From CAYRLW01 sp964425215 (lineage in GTDB: Bacteria > Spirochaetota > Spirochaetia > Treponematales > Breznakiellaceae), in NCBI GenBank assembly GCA_964425215.1, contig CAYRLW010000015.1, positions 1 through 64,000 of the forward strand: a stretch of DNA of 64,000 nucleotides. The letters are read 5' to 3'. Under the pieces are notes generated by a model. It had not been told where the DNA came from. It made no database searches and saw only the letters and a program-made list of their open reading frames with translations. Positions 8,909 through 17,566 of the stretch are shown one piece after another. Each line of letters opens with the position of its first letter. Position 1 is the stretch's first letter. The position numbers were made by a program, and so were the translations under genes.

Positions 8909-11733
8909 TTCCTCCGATCCAGCATTTCTTTAACGTAAAAGCCCGTATAGGAGCGGGAACAGTGGGCCAATTCTTCAGGGGTCCCGGCAAAAACCAATTC
9001 CCCGCCCCTATCGCCCCCTTCGGGTCCCAAATCGATCAAATAATCCGCCTGAAGGATCACGTCCAAGTTATGTTCTATCATCAAAACCGTATTTCCCCCT
9101 TCCACCAGCCGTTGAACCACTTCCATCAACAGTTTTACGTCCGCGAAATGGAGGCCCGTGGTGGGTTCGTCCAAGATATAAAGGGTTTTCCCCGTGGACC
9201 GCTTGGAAAGTTCCAGAGCGAGTTTCACCCTCTGGGCCTCCCCACCCGAAAGGGTCAGGGCCGATTGACCCAGCTTAACGTACCCCAGCCCCACCGACAG
9301 CAGGGTATCCAATTTTTTGGCTATATGGGGAATAAACTCAAAAAAAGAGGCCGCTTCCTCGATGGTCATATCCAGCACGTCGGCTATATTTTTCCCCTTG
9401 TACCGGACCTCGAGGGTTTCCTTATTAAACCTTCTTCCATGACACACGTCGCAGGTAATATACACGTCGGGAAGAAAATTCATCTCTATTTTTATGGTTC
9501 CGTCACCTTGACAATTTTCGCACCGTCCTCCCTTGACGTTAAACGAAAACCGTCCGGGTTTGTAACCCCGGCTTTTCGCGTCCGGAAGCGAAGAGAACAG
9601 ATCCCGGATACCCGAAAACATCCCCACGTAGGTGGCGGGGTTGGACCGGGGAGTCCGGCCTATGGGGCTCTGATCGATATTGATCACCTTATCCAAATGC
9701 TCTACACCCTCGATACTCCCGAATGCCCCTTCGCTGTAGCTAGTCCGGGAAAGTCGGTTTGAAACCGCCGGGTACAGCACGTCCGACAGGAGGGTCGATT
9801 TTCCCGAACCGGACACCCCGGTAATGCACGTGAAGGCCCCCAGGGGGATGGATACGTCGATGCCCTTAAGGTTGTGCTCGGTTACATTTTTTAAAACCAA
9901 GAACTTTCCGTTTCCTTTTCGTCGTTCCTGGGGTTTATCGATCTTTAAGGTCCCGGCTAGATACTGCCCCGTTAGGCTTTCCTTTACCTTCATCACCTCT
10001 TCCGGGCTTCCTTGAGCGACGATGTACCCTCCGTGAACCCCCGCTCCGGGGCCCAGGTCTACAATGTAATCCGCCGTCCGGAGGGTTTGCTCGTCGTGTT
10101 CCACCACGATAAGGGTATTTCCAATGTTTTTTAAATAGACCAGCGTATCGATAAGCCGTTGGTTGTCCCGCTGGTGCAAACCTATGGACGGTTCGTCCAG
10201 GATATACAAAACCCCGACCAGACTTGAACCGATTTGGGTCGCCAACCGGATTCGCTGGGCCTCTCCACCCGAAAGGGTGGCCGCCTTCCGCTCCAGGGTA
10301 AGATAATCCAGACCCACGTTTTTCATAAACCCCAGACGGGCGATAATTTCTTTAAAAATTTGTTTGGCTATTTTCTTTTCCGTATCCGTAAAAACGGTGG
10401 TTTCAAAAAAGGTCAACGAATCGGTAACCGACAAATTCGTCAGGTCCCAAATGGAGCGAGCCCCAACGGTTACCGCCAGGGCTTCGGGGCGTAAGCGCTT
10501 GCCTCCGCAAACCTCGCAAGCCTTTTGGCTCATAAATTTTTCCAGCCATTCCTTGATCCCCGAGGATTGGGTTTCCAAATACCGGCGTTTAAGGTCCTCC
10601 AAAACCCCAGGAAATCGGGAACGGTACTCAAACCGTCCGGTTTTATCACGATTTTCGTAGGTTACGTCGATTTCTTCGTCGCTTCCGTATAAAATCGCAT
10701 TCATAATCCGGCTGGGAAGCTCGTTAAAGGGGGTATCCAGGCTGAATTTATAGTGTTTAGCCAAGCTTTCAAAGCGGCTCCGATGCCACGCCGAATCGGG
10801 GTTGTACGGGACACAGCCCCCTTCGTTAAAAGAGAGGGATCGATCGGGAATTACCAGATCCGGGTCAAATTCCAACTTGGCTCCCAACCCTGAACAGGCG
10901 GGACAAGCGCCGTAGGGGTTATTGAACGAAAACAATCGGGGTTGTAATTCGGGGATCGAAATACCGCAATCGGGACAGGCGTTTTTAATGCTAAAAAAAT
11001 GTTCCCGGTCCCCGCCCTCGCCCTGTTCCAACACGATCATTATCCCATCCGAGGCTTCCAGGGCCGTTTCCACCGACTCGGCGAGTCGAGATCGGGTTTC
11101 CGGTCCCAGGATCAACCGGTCCACCACGATTTCGATGGTGTGCTTTTTTTGCTTGTCCAGTTTGATATCCTCTTCCAGGGCCACGAGCAACCCGTCAACG
11201 CGGGCTCGAACAAAACCCGCTTTCCGCGCATCCTCGATAATTTTTTGATGTTCCCCCTTTTTCCCCCGCACCACCGGAGACAGGAGTTGTACCCGGCTTC
11301 CCTCGCCAAAGGAGAGGATCGTATCGATGATTTGATCGATCGACTGTTCTTGAATTTCCCTGCCGCAGGATGGACAGTGGGGAATACCGATCCGGGCAAA
11401 AAGAAGCCGGTAGTAGTCGTAAATTTCCGTAACCGTTCCCACCGTGGATCGGGGATTCCGATGGGTGGTTTTCTGTTCGATCGAAATAGCCGGGGAAAGC
11501 CCCTCGATATAGTCCAAATCCGGTTTATCCATACGGCCCAAAAATTGTCGAGCGTAGGCCGAAAGACTTTCCACGTACCGCCGCTGTCCCTCCGCGAAAA
11601 TCGTATCAAAGGCCAAGGAACTTTTACCCGAGCCCGAAAGACCAGAAATAACGATCAGCTTGTCCCGGGGAAGTTCCAAATCGATATTTTTAAGATTGTG
11701 CTCCCGGGCACCCTTAATGATAAGTTTATCCAT
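8905..11733 (-). CDS. uvrA: Excinuclease ABC subunit A
   Basis: 942 residues, the usual UvrA length. It has two ABC ATPase modules: Walker A GLSGSGKSS at 31-39 and a second GVSGSGKST in the C-terminal half, each with an LSGGEAQR signature and Walker B (ILDEP). It also carries the first zinc-finger region (CPSCGREI) and the diagnostic second one (CENCQGDGTIKIEMNF... then CDVCHGRRF). UvrA dimers find bulky DNA lesions and load UvrB. The gene is first in a two-gene unit with lptD. No Shine-Dalgarno is seen before the ATG; a promoter lies so close that the mRNA may be leaderless. Confidence 0.97.
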   Translation of the reverse strand: MDKLIIKGAREHNLKNIDLELPRDKLIVISGLSGSGKSSLAFDTIFAEGQRRYVESLSAYARQFLGRMDKPDLDYIEGLSPAISIEQKTTHRNPRSTVGTVTEIYDYYRLLFARIGIPHCPSCGREIQEQSIDQIIDTILSFGEGSRVQLLSPVVRGKKGEHQKIIEDARKAGFVRARVDGLLVALEEDIKLDKQKKHTIEIVVDRLILGPETRSRLAESVETALEASDGIMIVLEQGEGGDREHFFSIKNACPDCGISIPELQPRLFSFNNPYGACPACSGLGAKLEFDPDLVIPDRSLSFNEGGCVPYNPDSAWHRSRFESLAKHYKFSLDTPFNELPSRIMNAILYGSDEEIDVTYENRDKTGRFEYRSRFPGVLEDLKRRYLETQSSGIKEWLEKFMSQKACEVCGGKRLRPEALAVTVGARSIWDLTNLSVTDSLTFFETTVFTDTEKKIAKQIFKEIIARLGFMKNVGLDYLTLERKAATLSGGEAQRIRLATQIGSSLVGVLYILDEPSIGLHQRDNQRLIDTLVYLKNIGNTLIVVEHDEQTLRTADYIVDLGPGAGVHGGYIVAQGSPEEVMKVKESLTGQYLAGTLKIDKPQERRKGNGKFLVLKNVTEHNLKGIDVSIPLGAFTCITGVSGSGKSTLLSDVLYPAVSNRLSRTSYSEGAFGSIEGVEHLDKVINIDQSPIGRTPRSNPATYVGMFSGIRDLFSSLPDAKSRGYKPGRFSFNVKGGRCENCQGDGTIKIEMNFLPDVYITCDVCHGRRFNKETLEVRYKGKNIADVLDMTIEEAASFFEFIPHIAKKLDTLLSVGLGYVKLGQSALTLSGGEAQRVKLALELSKRSTGKTLYILDEPTTGLHFADVKLLMEVVQRLVEGGNTVLMIEHNLDVILQADYLIDLGPEGGDRGGELVFAGTPEELAHCSRSYTGFYVKEMLDRRK

Positions 11734-11741
11734 AGGAATTA

Positions 11742-11770
11742 AGAATACCCTGGGTCCCCGCGCCTAACAA
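11742..11770 (-). promoter_or_regulatory. Probable uvrA promoter giving a leaderless transcript
   Basis: On the minus strand TTGTTA (11770-11765), a 17-base spacer and TATTCT (11747-11742) are followed by only 8 bases before the ATG at 11733. Transcription would begin at or within one or two bases of the start codon. Confidence 0.5.
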
Positions 11771-11845
11771 GCCCCTTTTAGCTTGTATCCCCAAGGGTAC
11801 CCCTCTAACCATTCTTCGGGTCTCCTATCGTATGAACCCATCGAC

Positions 11846-11875
11846 TTGACCAGGAAGCCCCAGGTATGCTATGGT
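11846..11875 (+). promoter_or_regulatory. Possible promoter of tRNA-Val
   Basis: TTGACC at 11846-11851, an 18-base spacer and TATGGT at 11870-11875 place a start near 11882, just upstream of the tRNA at 11887. Confidence 0.45.
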
Positions 11876-11886
11876 CCTATCGCCTA

Positions 11887-11960
11887 GGGTGCTTGGCTCA
11901 GCTGGTTAGAGCGCCTCGTTTACACCGAGGATGTCAGAGGTTCGAATCCTCTAGCGCCCA
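11887..11960 (+). tRNA. tRNA-Val (anticodon TAC)
   Basis: 74 bases fold as a cloverleaf. The acceptor stem GGGTGCT pairs with AGCGCCC (one T-G pair). The D-arm contains GGCTCAGCTGGTTAGAGC. The anticodon stem CCTCG/CGAGG holds the loop TTTACAC with anticodon TAC at 11921-11923. The T-arm is AGAGG-TTCGAAT-CCTCT and the discriminator is A (11960). CCA is not encoded. Confidence 0.97.
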
Positions 11961-12032
11961 TAAAGTCAACATATTTTAAAACATTGAGGATTCGAACCGA
12001 CGTACCGGCCCGGACACAGAGGGGAGAATAGA

Positions 12033-12980
12033 ATGGGCACACCCCCCGCACTTCAGAACAACGGTTTTTCTGTTTCTAAAATTTGGGACGCCGCACCCCA
12101 CAACGCGTTTACGGATATGTGCCGGTTTCAAGACCGCTGGTACTGCGTTTTTCGTGAAGGAAAGACCCACGCGGGTACCGTAGGGAAAATACGGGTTCTC
12201 GTATCCACCGACGCCGTAACCTGGGAAGACGGAGGCCTGATCGCCGAACGGGGGGTGGATCTTCGGGATCCAAAACTTTCAATAACTCCGGACAATCGCT
12301 TGATGCTGTTAATGGGGGGAAGCCGTATAAAAAAGGGTCTCTACGTGGACCGTCAAAATCGGGTCTCCTTTTCCACCGACGGGGGGCGGTGGGAATCCCT
12401 TCGGCCTATTTTGGAAAATGGGGATTGGTTATGGAGGCTTGATTGGTATCAGGGGCGGGGCTACGGGGTATCCTATCGTTTAAAAAATAGTCGTATCTGG
12501 GAACTCTACCTGTTTACTACACCTGATGGGGTCAACTACGAGGCTCTGGGGAAACTTCCGGTCAAAGGGAAACCCAACGAGACCACCCTGCGTTTCTCCG
12601 ATTCGGGGACCCTGTACGCCCTGGTCCGTCGAGAAGGGGGCGACGCGCGGGGGTACTGGGGAACCAGTAAGAGTCCCTACAGGGCCTGGAGTTTTTCTTC
12701 CCTGGGGATCCGCTTGGGAGGACCTAATTTTATATTTCTAAACCATGGAGAGCCCCTCATCGGCAGTCGGATCCTCCGAAAACCCAGGGGGAAACCGATA
12801 GAAGCCCGCATGGTTTTAGGAACCCTAGGGCTTGGGGTCTTTGTTCCCCGTTGGGAGCTCCCCAGCGGCGGAGATTGTTCCTATCCCGGCATGGTTACCT
12901 GGGGCGGTAAACTGTATATCAGTTATTATTCATCCCACGAAGGAAAAGCATCTATTTATATAGCCCAAAGGGAATTTTGA
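12033..12980 (+). CDS. Sialidase-like / BNR-type beta-propeller protein
   Basis: 315 residues without a signal peptide. Asp-box-like turns of the form S/T-x-D-x-G-x-x-W/Y recur (VSTDAVTWED, FSTDGGRWES, TTPDGVNYEA), together with the blade sequences WYCVFREGKTH, LRDPKLSITPDNRLMLLMGG and YPGMVTWGGKLYISYYSSHEGK. This is the pattern of five- or six-bladed glycosidase propellers often annotated as exo-alpha-sialidase. A GGGGAG box 7 bases before the ATG supports the start. The substrate is unknown; a cytoplasmic glycosidase or phosphorylase-like role is possible. It stands alone between tRNA-Val and the Mg2+ transport genes. Confidence 0.6.
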   Translation: MGTPPALQNNGFSVSKIWDAAPHNAFTDMCRFQDRWYCVFREGKTHAGTVGKIRVLVSTDAVTWEDGGLIAERGVDLRDPKLSITPDNRLMLLMGGSRIKKGLYVDRQNRVSFSTDGGRWESLRPILENGDWLWRLDWYQGRGYGVSYRLKNSRIWELYLFTTPDGVNYEALGKLPVKGKPNETTLRFSDSGTLYALVRREGGDARGYWGTSKSPYRAWSFSSLGIRLGGPNFIFLNHGEPLIGSRILRKPRGKPIEARMVLGTLGLGVFVPRWELPSGGDCSYPGMVTWGGKLYISYYSSHEGKASIYIAQREF

Positions 12981-12987
12981 AAGCTCT

Positions 12988-13027
12988 AGAGGTTTTTTAA
13001 AAGTCTGTTACTTTTGAAAGAGCCTCT
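12988..13027 (+). terminator. Imperfect hairpin after the propeller gene
   Basis: AGAGGTTTTTTAAAAG (12988-13003) pairs imperfectly with CTTTTGAAAGAGCCTCT (13011-13027), starting 7 bases after the stop at 12980. The right arm, read in reverse, matches a short sequence AGAGGCTNTTTCAAA seen again at 29137-29150 and 29215-29229. No strong T-run follows, so termination is tentative. Confidence 0.4.
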
Positions 13028-13033
13028 TTTGAA

Positions 13034-13062
13034 TAGACTTTTATATAAATTTAATATATAAT
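13034..13062 (+). promoter_or_regulatory. Probable promoter of the small ORF-mgtA-EIIA unit
   Basis: TAGACT (13034-13039), a 17-base AT-rich spacer and a perfect TATAAT (13057-13062). The leader to the small ORF would be about 80 bases and contains short inverted repeats (GGATG..CATCC and CCATC-CCG-GATGG). I found no recognisable M-box riboswitch. Confidence 0.55.
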
Positions 13063-13149
13063 AATTAGCGTCTGGATGTTTATTCAAAAAATGTCCATCC
13101 CGGATGGCTCTATGGCTGTTCATTTTTGCTGTGGAAGGAGGGTATTAGG

Positions 13150-13281
13150 ATGAAAGACCCCGGTGGCAGTAGTCATCAGTCTGCGTTAAGCGCCCAAGCG
13201 CGGTCCCAATCGGAAGATCCTTTACCAAAGCGGTACGCTTCCACAGCCGATGATTATCTAAAAGAGCGGTTCTTCTTTTAA
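13150..13281 (+). CDS. Small ORF (43 aa) in the mgtA leader
   Basis: ATG at 13150 with a strong GGAAGGAGGG box at about 8-15 bases upstream, stop TAA at 13279-13281. The peptide is hydrophilic, Ser-rich at the start (MKDPGGSSHQSALSAQARSQ), with a DPLPKRY stretch in the middle and KERFFF at the end. It resembles no family I know. It lies between a TATAAT promoter and mgtA with a 65-base gap. It could be a leader peptide that senses Mg2+ or translation state, or a small protein acting on the pump. The evidence is position and ribosome-binding strength only. Confidence 0.55.
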   Translation: MKDPGGSSHQSALSAQARSQSEDPLPKRYASTADDYLKERFFF

Positions 13282-13346
13282 ATACGCCGTCCCTTTAGTT
13301 CATCTCCCCTGTGAAGCGTTTTCGCAACCTAACGTGGAGATGAATT

Positions 13347-16001
13347 ATGAAATCCAATCTTCTAACCAAACTGGCAACCCACGGAGCCCTCCTTTCCACT
13401 TCCGTATCCATTCCGGAGGGGGACCAAAAAAGGCTGGTGGACTCCTGTGTCTGTTCCCAAAACGATTTATTCGCCCTTTTAAATACGGGTTTCCAAGGTC
13501 TGAGCGACAAGGAAGCGGAACAACGGCTTTCTAAATACGGGCCCAACGAATTATCCAAATCCAGAAACCTAAGTTTTTGGCGGGATATGTTCGAACGATT
13601 TAAAAGTCCCCTGGTACTTCAACTTTTAATTATTGCCCTTGTCTCGGCCATTATCGGCGAGTTCACTTCCAGTCTTATCGTGGGTTTCATGATCCTTCTG
13701 TCGGTGGGTCTTTCCTACATTTTGGACGAACGGTCGAACCGGGAAGTGGAAGTCCTGGGTAAGCGGGTTCAATCGACGACCTACGTTCTAAGAGACGGGG
13801 TGGAGCAGGAAATCCGTATGTCCGAGGTAGTTCCCGGGGATATAGTTCTGCTTCACGCGGGGGCCATCGTTCCTGCGGATATACGATTATTGACCGCAAA
13901 GGATTTCTTTGTCAGCGAATCCGCCCTGACGGGGGAATCCCTTCCGGTAGAAAAAACGAATCAGATTCCTACGGAAAAAAAGCAATCCGCCCTGGATCTA
14001 AACAACGCTTGTTTTATGGGAACCTCGGTAACCAGCGGAAGCGCCCGGGCGGTGGTGATCAACACGGGAAAGTCCACTCTTTTTGGAGAGCTGGCCCAAA
14101 AGCTCAACGAAAAACGGGAAGAAACCAGCTTTGATAAGGGAGTGAAATCCTTCACCTTCCTGATGATCCGATTTATGGTGGTCCTGGTTTCGGTGGTCTT
14201 CCTCATCGTGGGACTTACCAAGGGAAATTGGCTAGAGGCTCTCCTCTTTTCCCTTTCGGTGGCCGTGGGGCTAACCCCCGAAATGCTCCCCATGATCGTG
14301 ACGGTAAACCTAGCCAAAGGGGCTCTTACTATGGCCAAGAAAAAGGTCATCGTAAAAAAACTGCCGTCGATTCAAAATTTGGGGGCCATCGATATCCTCT
14401 GTACGGATAAAACGGGTACCCTTACCCAAGATCGGGTAGTTTTGGAACACCATTTGGATATCATCGGCAACACGAGCGAAGAGGTGCTTAATTACGCGTA
14501 CCTGAACAGTTTTTTCCAAACGGGGCTTCGGAATCTATTGGATAGGGCGGTGTTGGAATACGTGGATTTGGACGTTTCTGAATGCCGTCTGGTGGACGAG
14601 TTACCCTTCGATTTCCAACGGCGGCGAATGTCCGTGGTGGTGGATTACGAGGGAGACAACGTTCTCATCTGCAAAGGCGCGGTGGAGGAGATCTATAGCT
14701 GTTGTACCCACTATCAAATCGACGAGGAAATTTATCCCCTTATCGATATCATCAAGGGGGATCTTTTTGAGGAGGTGGAAAAACTCAACAGCGAGGGTTT
14801 CCGGGTTTTAGGAATAGCCTACCGGGAATTTCCCAAGTACAAAAACGTATTTACCGTGGAAGACGAAAGTCAGATGGTCCTTTTAGGGTACATTGCCTTT
14901 ATGGATCCCCCAAAAGAAACCGCCACCGAAGCTATTAAACTGCTGAACTCCGCCGGAGTTTCGGTCAAGGTTTTGACCGGGGATAACGGGCTGGTAACCT
15001 TGAAGGTCTGTAAAGACGTGGGGATTGACGCCGAAAAGGTCATCCAAGGAAACGAGTTACAAAAACTTTCCCCCGCCGAATTTTCCCTGGCCGTGGAAGA
15101 ATACAAGGTTTTCGTAAAACTGACCCCAGCTCAAAAAGAACAGATCGTCAAGGAACTGCGGAATCGGGGCCACGTGGTGGGTTACATGGGAGACGGCATC
15201 AACGATACGACGGCCCTAAAGGCGGCGGATGTGGGCATTTCGGTGGACTCGGCGGTGGACGTAGCCAAGGAGGCGGCGGATATCGTTCTTCTGGAGAAAA
15301 GCCTTCTCGTTCTGGAAGAGGGAATCATAGAGGGCCGTAAAATTTTCGCGAATATCATCAAGTATATTCGCATGGGCGCCAGCTCCAACTTTGGCAACAT
15401 GTTCAGCGTTGTGGGGGCGAGCTATCTGCTCCCCTTCCTCCCCATGCAACCCCTGCAAATTTTGACCAACAACCTGCTATACGATTTTTCCCAGACCGGC
15501 ATTCCCATGGATAACGTGGACGCCGAATTGGTAAAAAAACCCGTTCGCTGGGACATTACCAACATTAAGCGGTTTATGATCTTTATCGGCCCCATGAGTT
15601 CTATTTTTGATTACGCGACCTTTGGACTTATGTGGTTTTTCTTCAACGCCCGCGCTTATCTGGATCCCGCGTTATCGGAGGTTCAGCGACAGGGTTTTGC
15701 TAGTCTTTTCCAAACCGGATGGTTTGTGGAATCCCTTTTGACCCAAACCCTCATCGTCCATATTATTAGGACGAGAAAGATACCCTTTATCCAAAGTCGA
15801 GCCTCCGCGCCCATGCTGTTGACGACCCTGTTCATCATGGCCGTGGGTAGTTGGCTCCCCTACTCGCCCTTTGCTTCAGTTTTAGGTTTGGTAGCCCTGC
15901 CGTGGACCTACTGGTTGTGGATCGTGGCATTTTTAATAAGTTACTCCATCCTTACCCACCGGGTAAAACGTTGGTTTATCAAAAAATTTGAAGGAGTATA
16001 A
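13347..16001 (+). CDS. mgtA: Mg2+-translocating P-type ATPase (MgtA-type)
   Basis: 884 residues, close to the ~900 of MgtA/MgtB. The actuator-domain TGES is at 195-198, the M4 sequence PEMLPMIV is near 311, and the phosphorylation motif DKTGTLT has Asp354. The nucleotide-binding domain follows, then the hinge GDGIND near residue 619, and the C-terminal membrane segments. The VGLTPEMLPMIVT segment and the absence of metal-binding CxxC domains point to the P3B Mg2+ importer group. These pumps bring Mg2+ into the cytoplasm when it is scarce. The start at 13347 has a weak GGAGA box. A small ORF precedes it and a PtsN-like gene follows 2 bases after its stop. Confidence 0.88.
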   Translation: MKSNLLTKLATHGALLSTSVSIPEGDQKRLVDSCVCSQNDLFALLNTGFQGLSDKEAEQRLSKYGPNELSKSRNLSFWRDMFERFKSPLVLQLLIIALVSAIIGEFTSSLIVGFMILLSVGLSYILDERSNREVEVLGKRVQSTTYVLRDGVEQEIRMSEVVPGDIVLLHAGAIVPADIRLLTAKDFFVSESALTGESLPVEKTNQIPTEKKQSALDLNNACFMGTSVTSGSARAVVINTGKSTLFGELAQKLNEKREETSFDKGVKSFTFLMIRFMVVLVSVVFLIVGLTKGNWLEALLFSLSVAVGLTPEMLPMIVTVNLAKGALTMAKKKVIVKKLPSIQNLGAIDILCTDKTGTLTQDRVVLEHHLDIIGNTSEEVLNYAYLNSFFQTGLRNLLDRAVLEYVDLDVSECRLVDELPFDFQRRRMSVVVDYEGDNVLICKGAVEEIYSCCTHYQIDEEIYPLIDIIKGDLFEEVEKLNSEGFRVLGIAYREFPKYKNVFTVEDESQMVLLGYIAFMDPPKETATEAIKLLNSAGVSVKVLTGDNGLVTLKVCKDVGIDAEKVIQGNELQKLSPAEFSLAVEEYKVFVKLTPAQKEQIVKELRNRGHVVGYMGDGINDTTALKAADVGISVDSAVDVAKEAADIVLLEKSLLVLEEGIIEGRKIFANIIKYIRMGASSNFGNMFSVVGASYLLPFLPMQPLQILTNNLLYDFSQTGIPMDNVDAELVKKPVRWDITNIKRFMIFIGPMSSIFDYATFGLMWFFFNARAYLDPALSEVQRQGFASLFQTGWFVESLLTQTLIVHIIRTRKIPFIQSRASAPMLLTTLFIMAVGSWLPYSPFASVLGLVALPWTYWLWIVAFLISYSILTHRVKRWFIKKFEGV

Positions 16002-16003
16002 CC

Positions 16004-16825
16004 ATGGATACAATTCTTGACGCTCTCCAGGAAGGCCGGCTCTTTGAATTACCGGAAAACGATAAAACCCATGCCCTCCAATTTCTCTCCCACATCATTG
16101 AAGCGTTTCCCCAGATACCCCGGGAAATCGACGTTATGGGAAACGTCATGGCCCGGGAAAAGGCCACCAACACGGCCCTGGGAAAGGGTTGGGCCTGTCC
16201 CCACGCCCGGGTAGACTTTGAGGAAGACCTGATGTGCGTGGTGGGATGGAGTCCCACGGGTATCGATTACGGAGCCCCGGACGGTAAACCCATCTCTATT
16301 ATCGTCATGTACCTGGTTCCTTCGAATCAGCGGAACCATTACCTACGGGAAATCTCCACCCTTGCTAAGGCCCTTAAGGCTTCCAGCGATTCGGAGCGGG
16401 CCCTTAATTTTAAGGAATTAAACGAGGTTCGAAACTATCTTTTGGATTTGATCGCGGCCAGCAAGGATACCATCGGTCCAGACGCCCGGGCTCGGATGAT
16501 CCGTCTCCAGGCGAAGGCGGTAAGCGAAACCCAGCCCATCGGAGATCTGTCGTCCCTTACGGTGGAACCGGTTTCGATTATCGTGGGACCGACCATGAAG
16601 CCCCTCGCCCTAACCCAAAACGTGGACCTGATGAACTGGGTGGAATCGACCCAAAATATCGGCGAACGGTTGGAAGCGGACGGGAAGATCCAAAACGGAC
16701 CCTGGAGGATTATTCGCCGACATTCCATTAACTTCCAGGGAAACCGGGTCCTGTACGAATGTCTGGCTTTGGCCAACCTTTCCACCGCCGCCATACAGGC
16801 AACCGCGGCAAAGGCGGTGTTATGA
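16004..16825 (+). CDS. PTS EIIA (PtsN-type) domain protein with extra C-terminal domain
   Basis: 273 residues. Residues about 5-150 match the EIIA type-2/PtsN fold, including the phosphorylatable histidine in WACPHARVD (His67), which corresponds to the LPHGR motif of PtsN. About 120 further residues (VEPVSIIVGPTMKPLAL... to the end) are not recognised. AAGGAG at 15991-15996 serves the ATG at 16004, two bases after the mgtA stop, so the two are co-translated. PtsN proteins regulate ion transport and metabolism by protein contact. Control of the Mg2+ pump is an inference from the pairing. The 3' end overlaps the convergent plsC by 6 bases. Confidence 0.75.
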   Translation: MDTILDALQEGRLFELPENDKTHALQFLSHIIEAFPQIPREIDVMGNVMAREKATNTALGKGWACPHARVDFEEDLMCVVGWSPTGIDYGAPDGKPISIIVMYLVPSNQRNHYLREISTLAKALKASSDSERALNFKELNEVRNYLLDLIAASKDTIGPDARARMIRLQAKAVSETQPIGDLSSLTVEPVSIIVGPTMKPLALTQNVDLMNWVESTQNIGERLEADGKIQNGPWRIIRRHSINFQGNRVLYECLALANLSTAAIQATAAKAVL

Positions 16826-17545
16826 TTCGTCTTTTAAAACTTCTATAATCCGGTCACGGACCGTATCGACCAATTTTCGCCGGTCCTCCCCCTGGAGTCC
16901 CTCGGTGGGGACGGGGTCACAAAAGACCATGCGGACCTTGGCGGCCCGTATGGTCTTTGTCTCTTCCCACACGGCGTAGCTCCCCGAAATGGCTACAGGG
17001 ACGATGGGGGCCCCGGCCAGGGTCGCCAACTTAAAGGAGCCCCCTTTAAAGGGCAGAACCCCCTTTCCGCGGCTCCGGGTCCCCTCGGGGAAGATGATCA
17101 TGGCTCCGCCGTTTCGGATCCGCCGGGCTCCCCGTTCTATGGAACGGTGGGCCTTGGCCACATTTTTACGGTCGATAAATAACCCGCCTAGGAAAAAAAC
17201 CCACAGATTAACAAAGGGGAAAAAGAGTATTTCCCGTTTCGCGATAAATCCAAAGGGCCGCTTAATAAAGGCTAAAGCCAGAATGATATCAAAATCTCCC
17301 GGATGGTTCGCCACAAAGCAGACGCCCCCGCTGGGTGGAATTTTTTCTGTCCCTTCGATGGAGACCTCCGATCCGGTTCCAAAAATAACGAACCGGGCCC
17401 AAAGCCGGGTAAGAAAGCGGAGTAAAAAAATCGCCCCCATCCTAACTCCGGGGATTAGGCCTAAAAGGATACAAAGGATAGCCAAAGGAATGGCCACGAT
17501 CATAATTCCCCAAACGGCTATAAAAAATAGTATGGTTTTAAGCAT
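16820..17545 (-). CDS. plsC: 1-acyl-sn-glycerol-3-phosphate acyltransferase (PlsC family)
   Basis: 241 residues. The N-terminus has a long hydrophobic segment (about 5-45). The catalytic H-x4-D motif is NHPGDFD (His81, Asp86) and the substrate-binding FPEGTRSRGKG motif is near 150. It converts lysophosphatidic acid to phosphatidic acid at the inner membrane. It is the last gene of mfd > HAD > plsC, starting 21 bases after the HAD gene. The exact acyl acceptor cannot be told from sequence alone. Confidence 0.88.
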   Translation of the reverse strand: MLKTILFFIAVWGIMIVAIPLAILCILLGLIPGVRMGAIFLLRFLTRLWARFVIFGTGSEVSIEGTEKIPPSGGVCFVANHPGDFDIILALAFIKRPFGFIAKREILFFPFVNLWVFFLGGLFIDRKNVAKAHRSIERGARRIRNGGAMIIFPEGTRSRGKGVLPFKGGSFKLATLAGAPIVPVAISGSYAVWEETKTIRAAKVRMVFCDPVPTEGLQGEDRRKLVDTVRDRIIEVLKDES

Positions 17546-17566
17546 CCAATCCTCCTCCGTGGCCGA

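Noticed and set aside
8962..9762. Long open frame (266 codons) on the plus strand inside uvrA.
   Set aside because: It runs antisense through conserved UvrA coding sequence, has no ribosome site and its translation resembles no protein.
10999..11742. Open frame (247 codons) on the plus strand opposite the 5' part of uvrA.
   Set aside because: Shadow of the uvrA codon pattern; its translation carries none of the features of a real protein.
12981..13149. An Mg2+ riboswitch (M-box) before mgtA.
   Set aside because: I could not find the conserved M-box helices or consensus blocks; only short inverted repeats are present.
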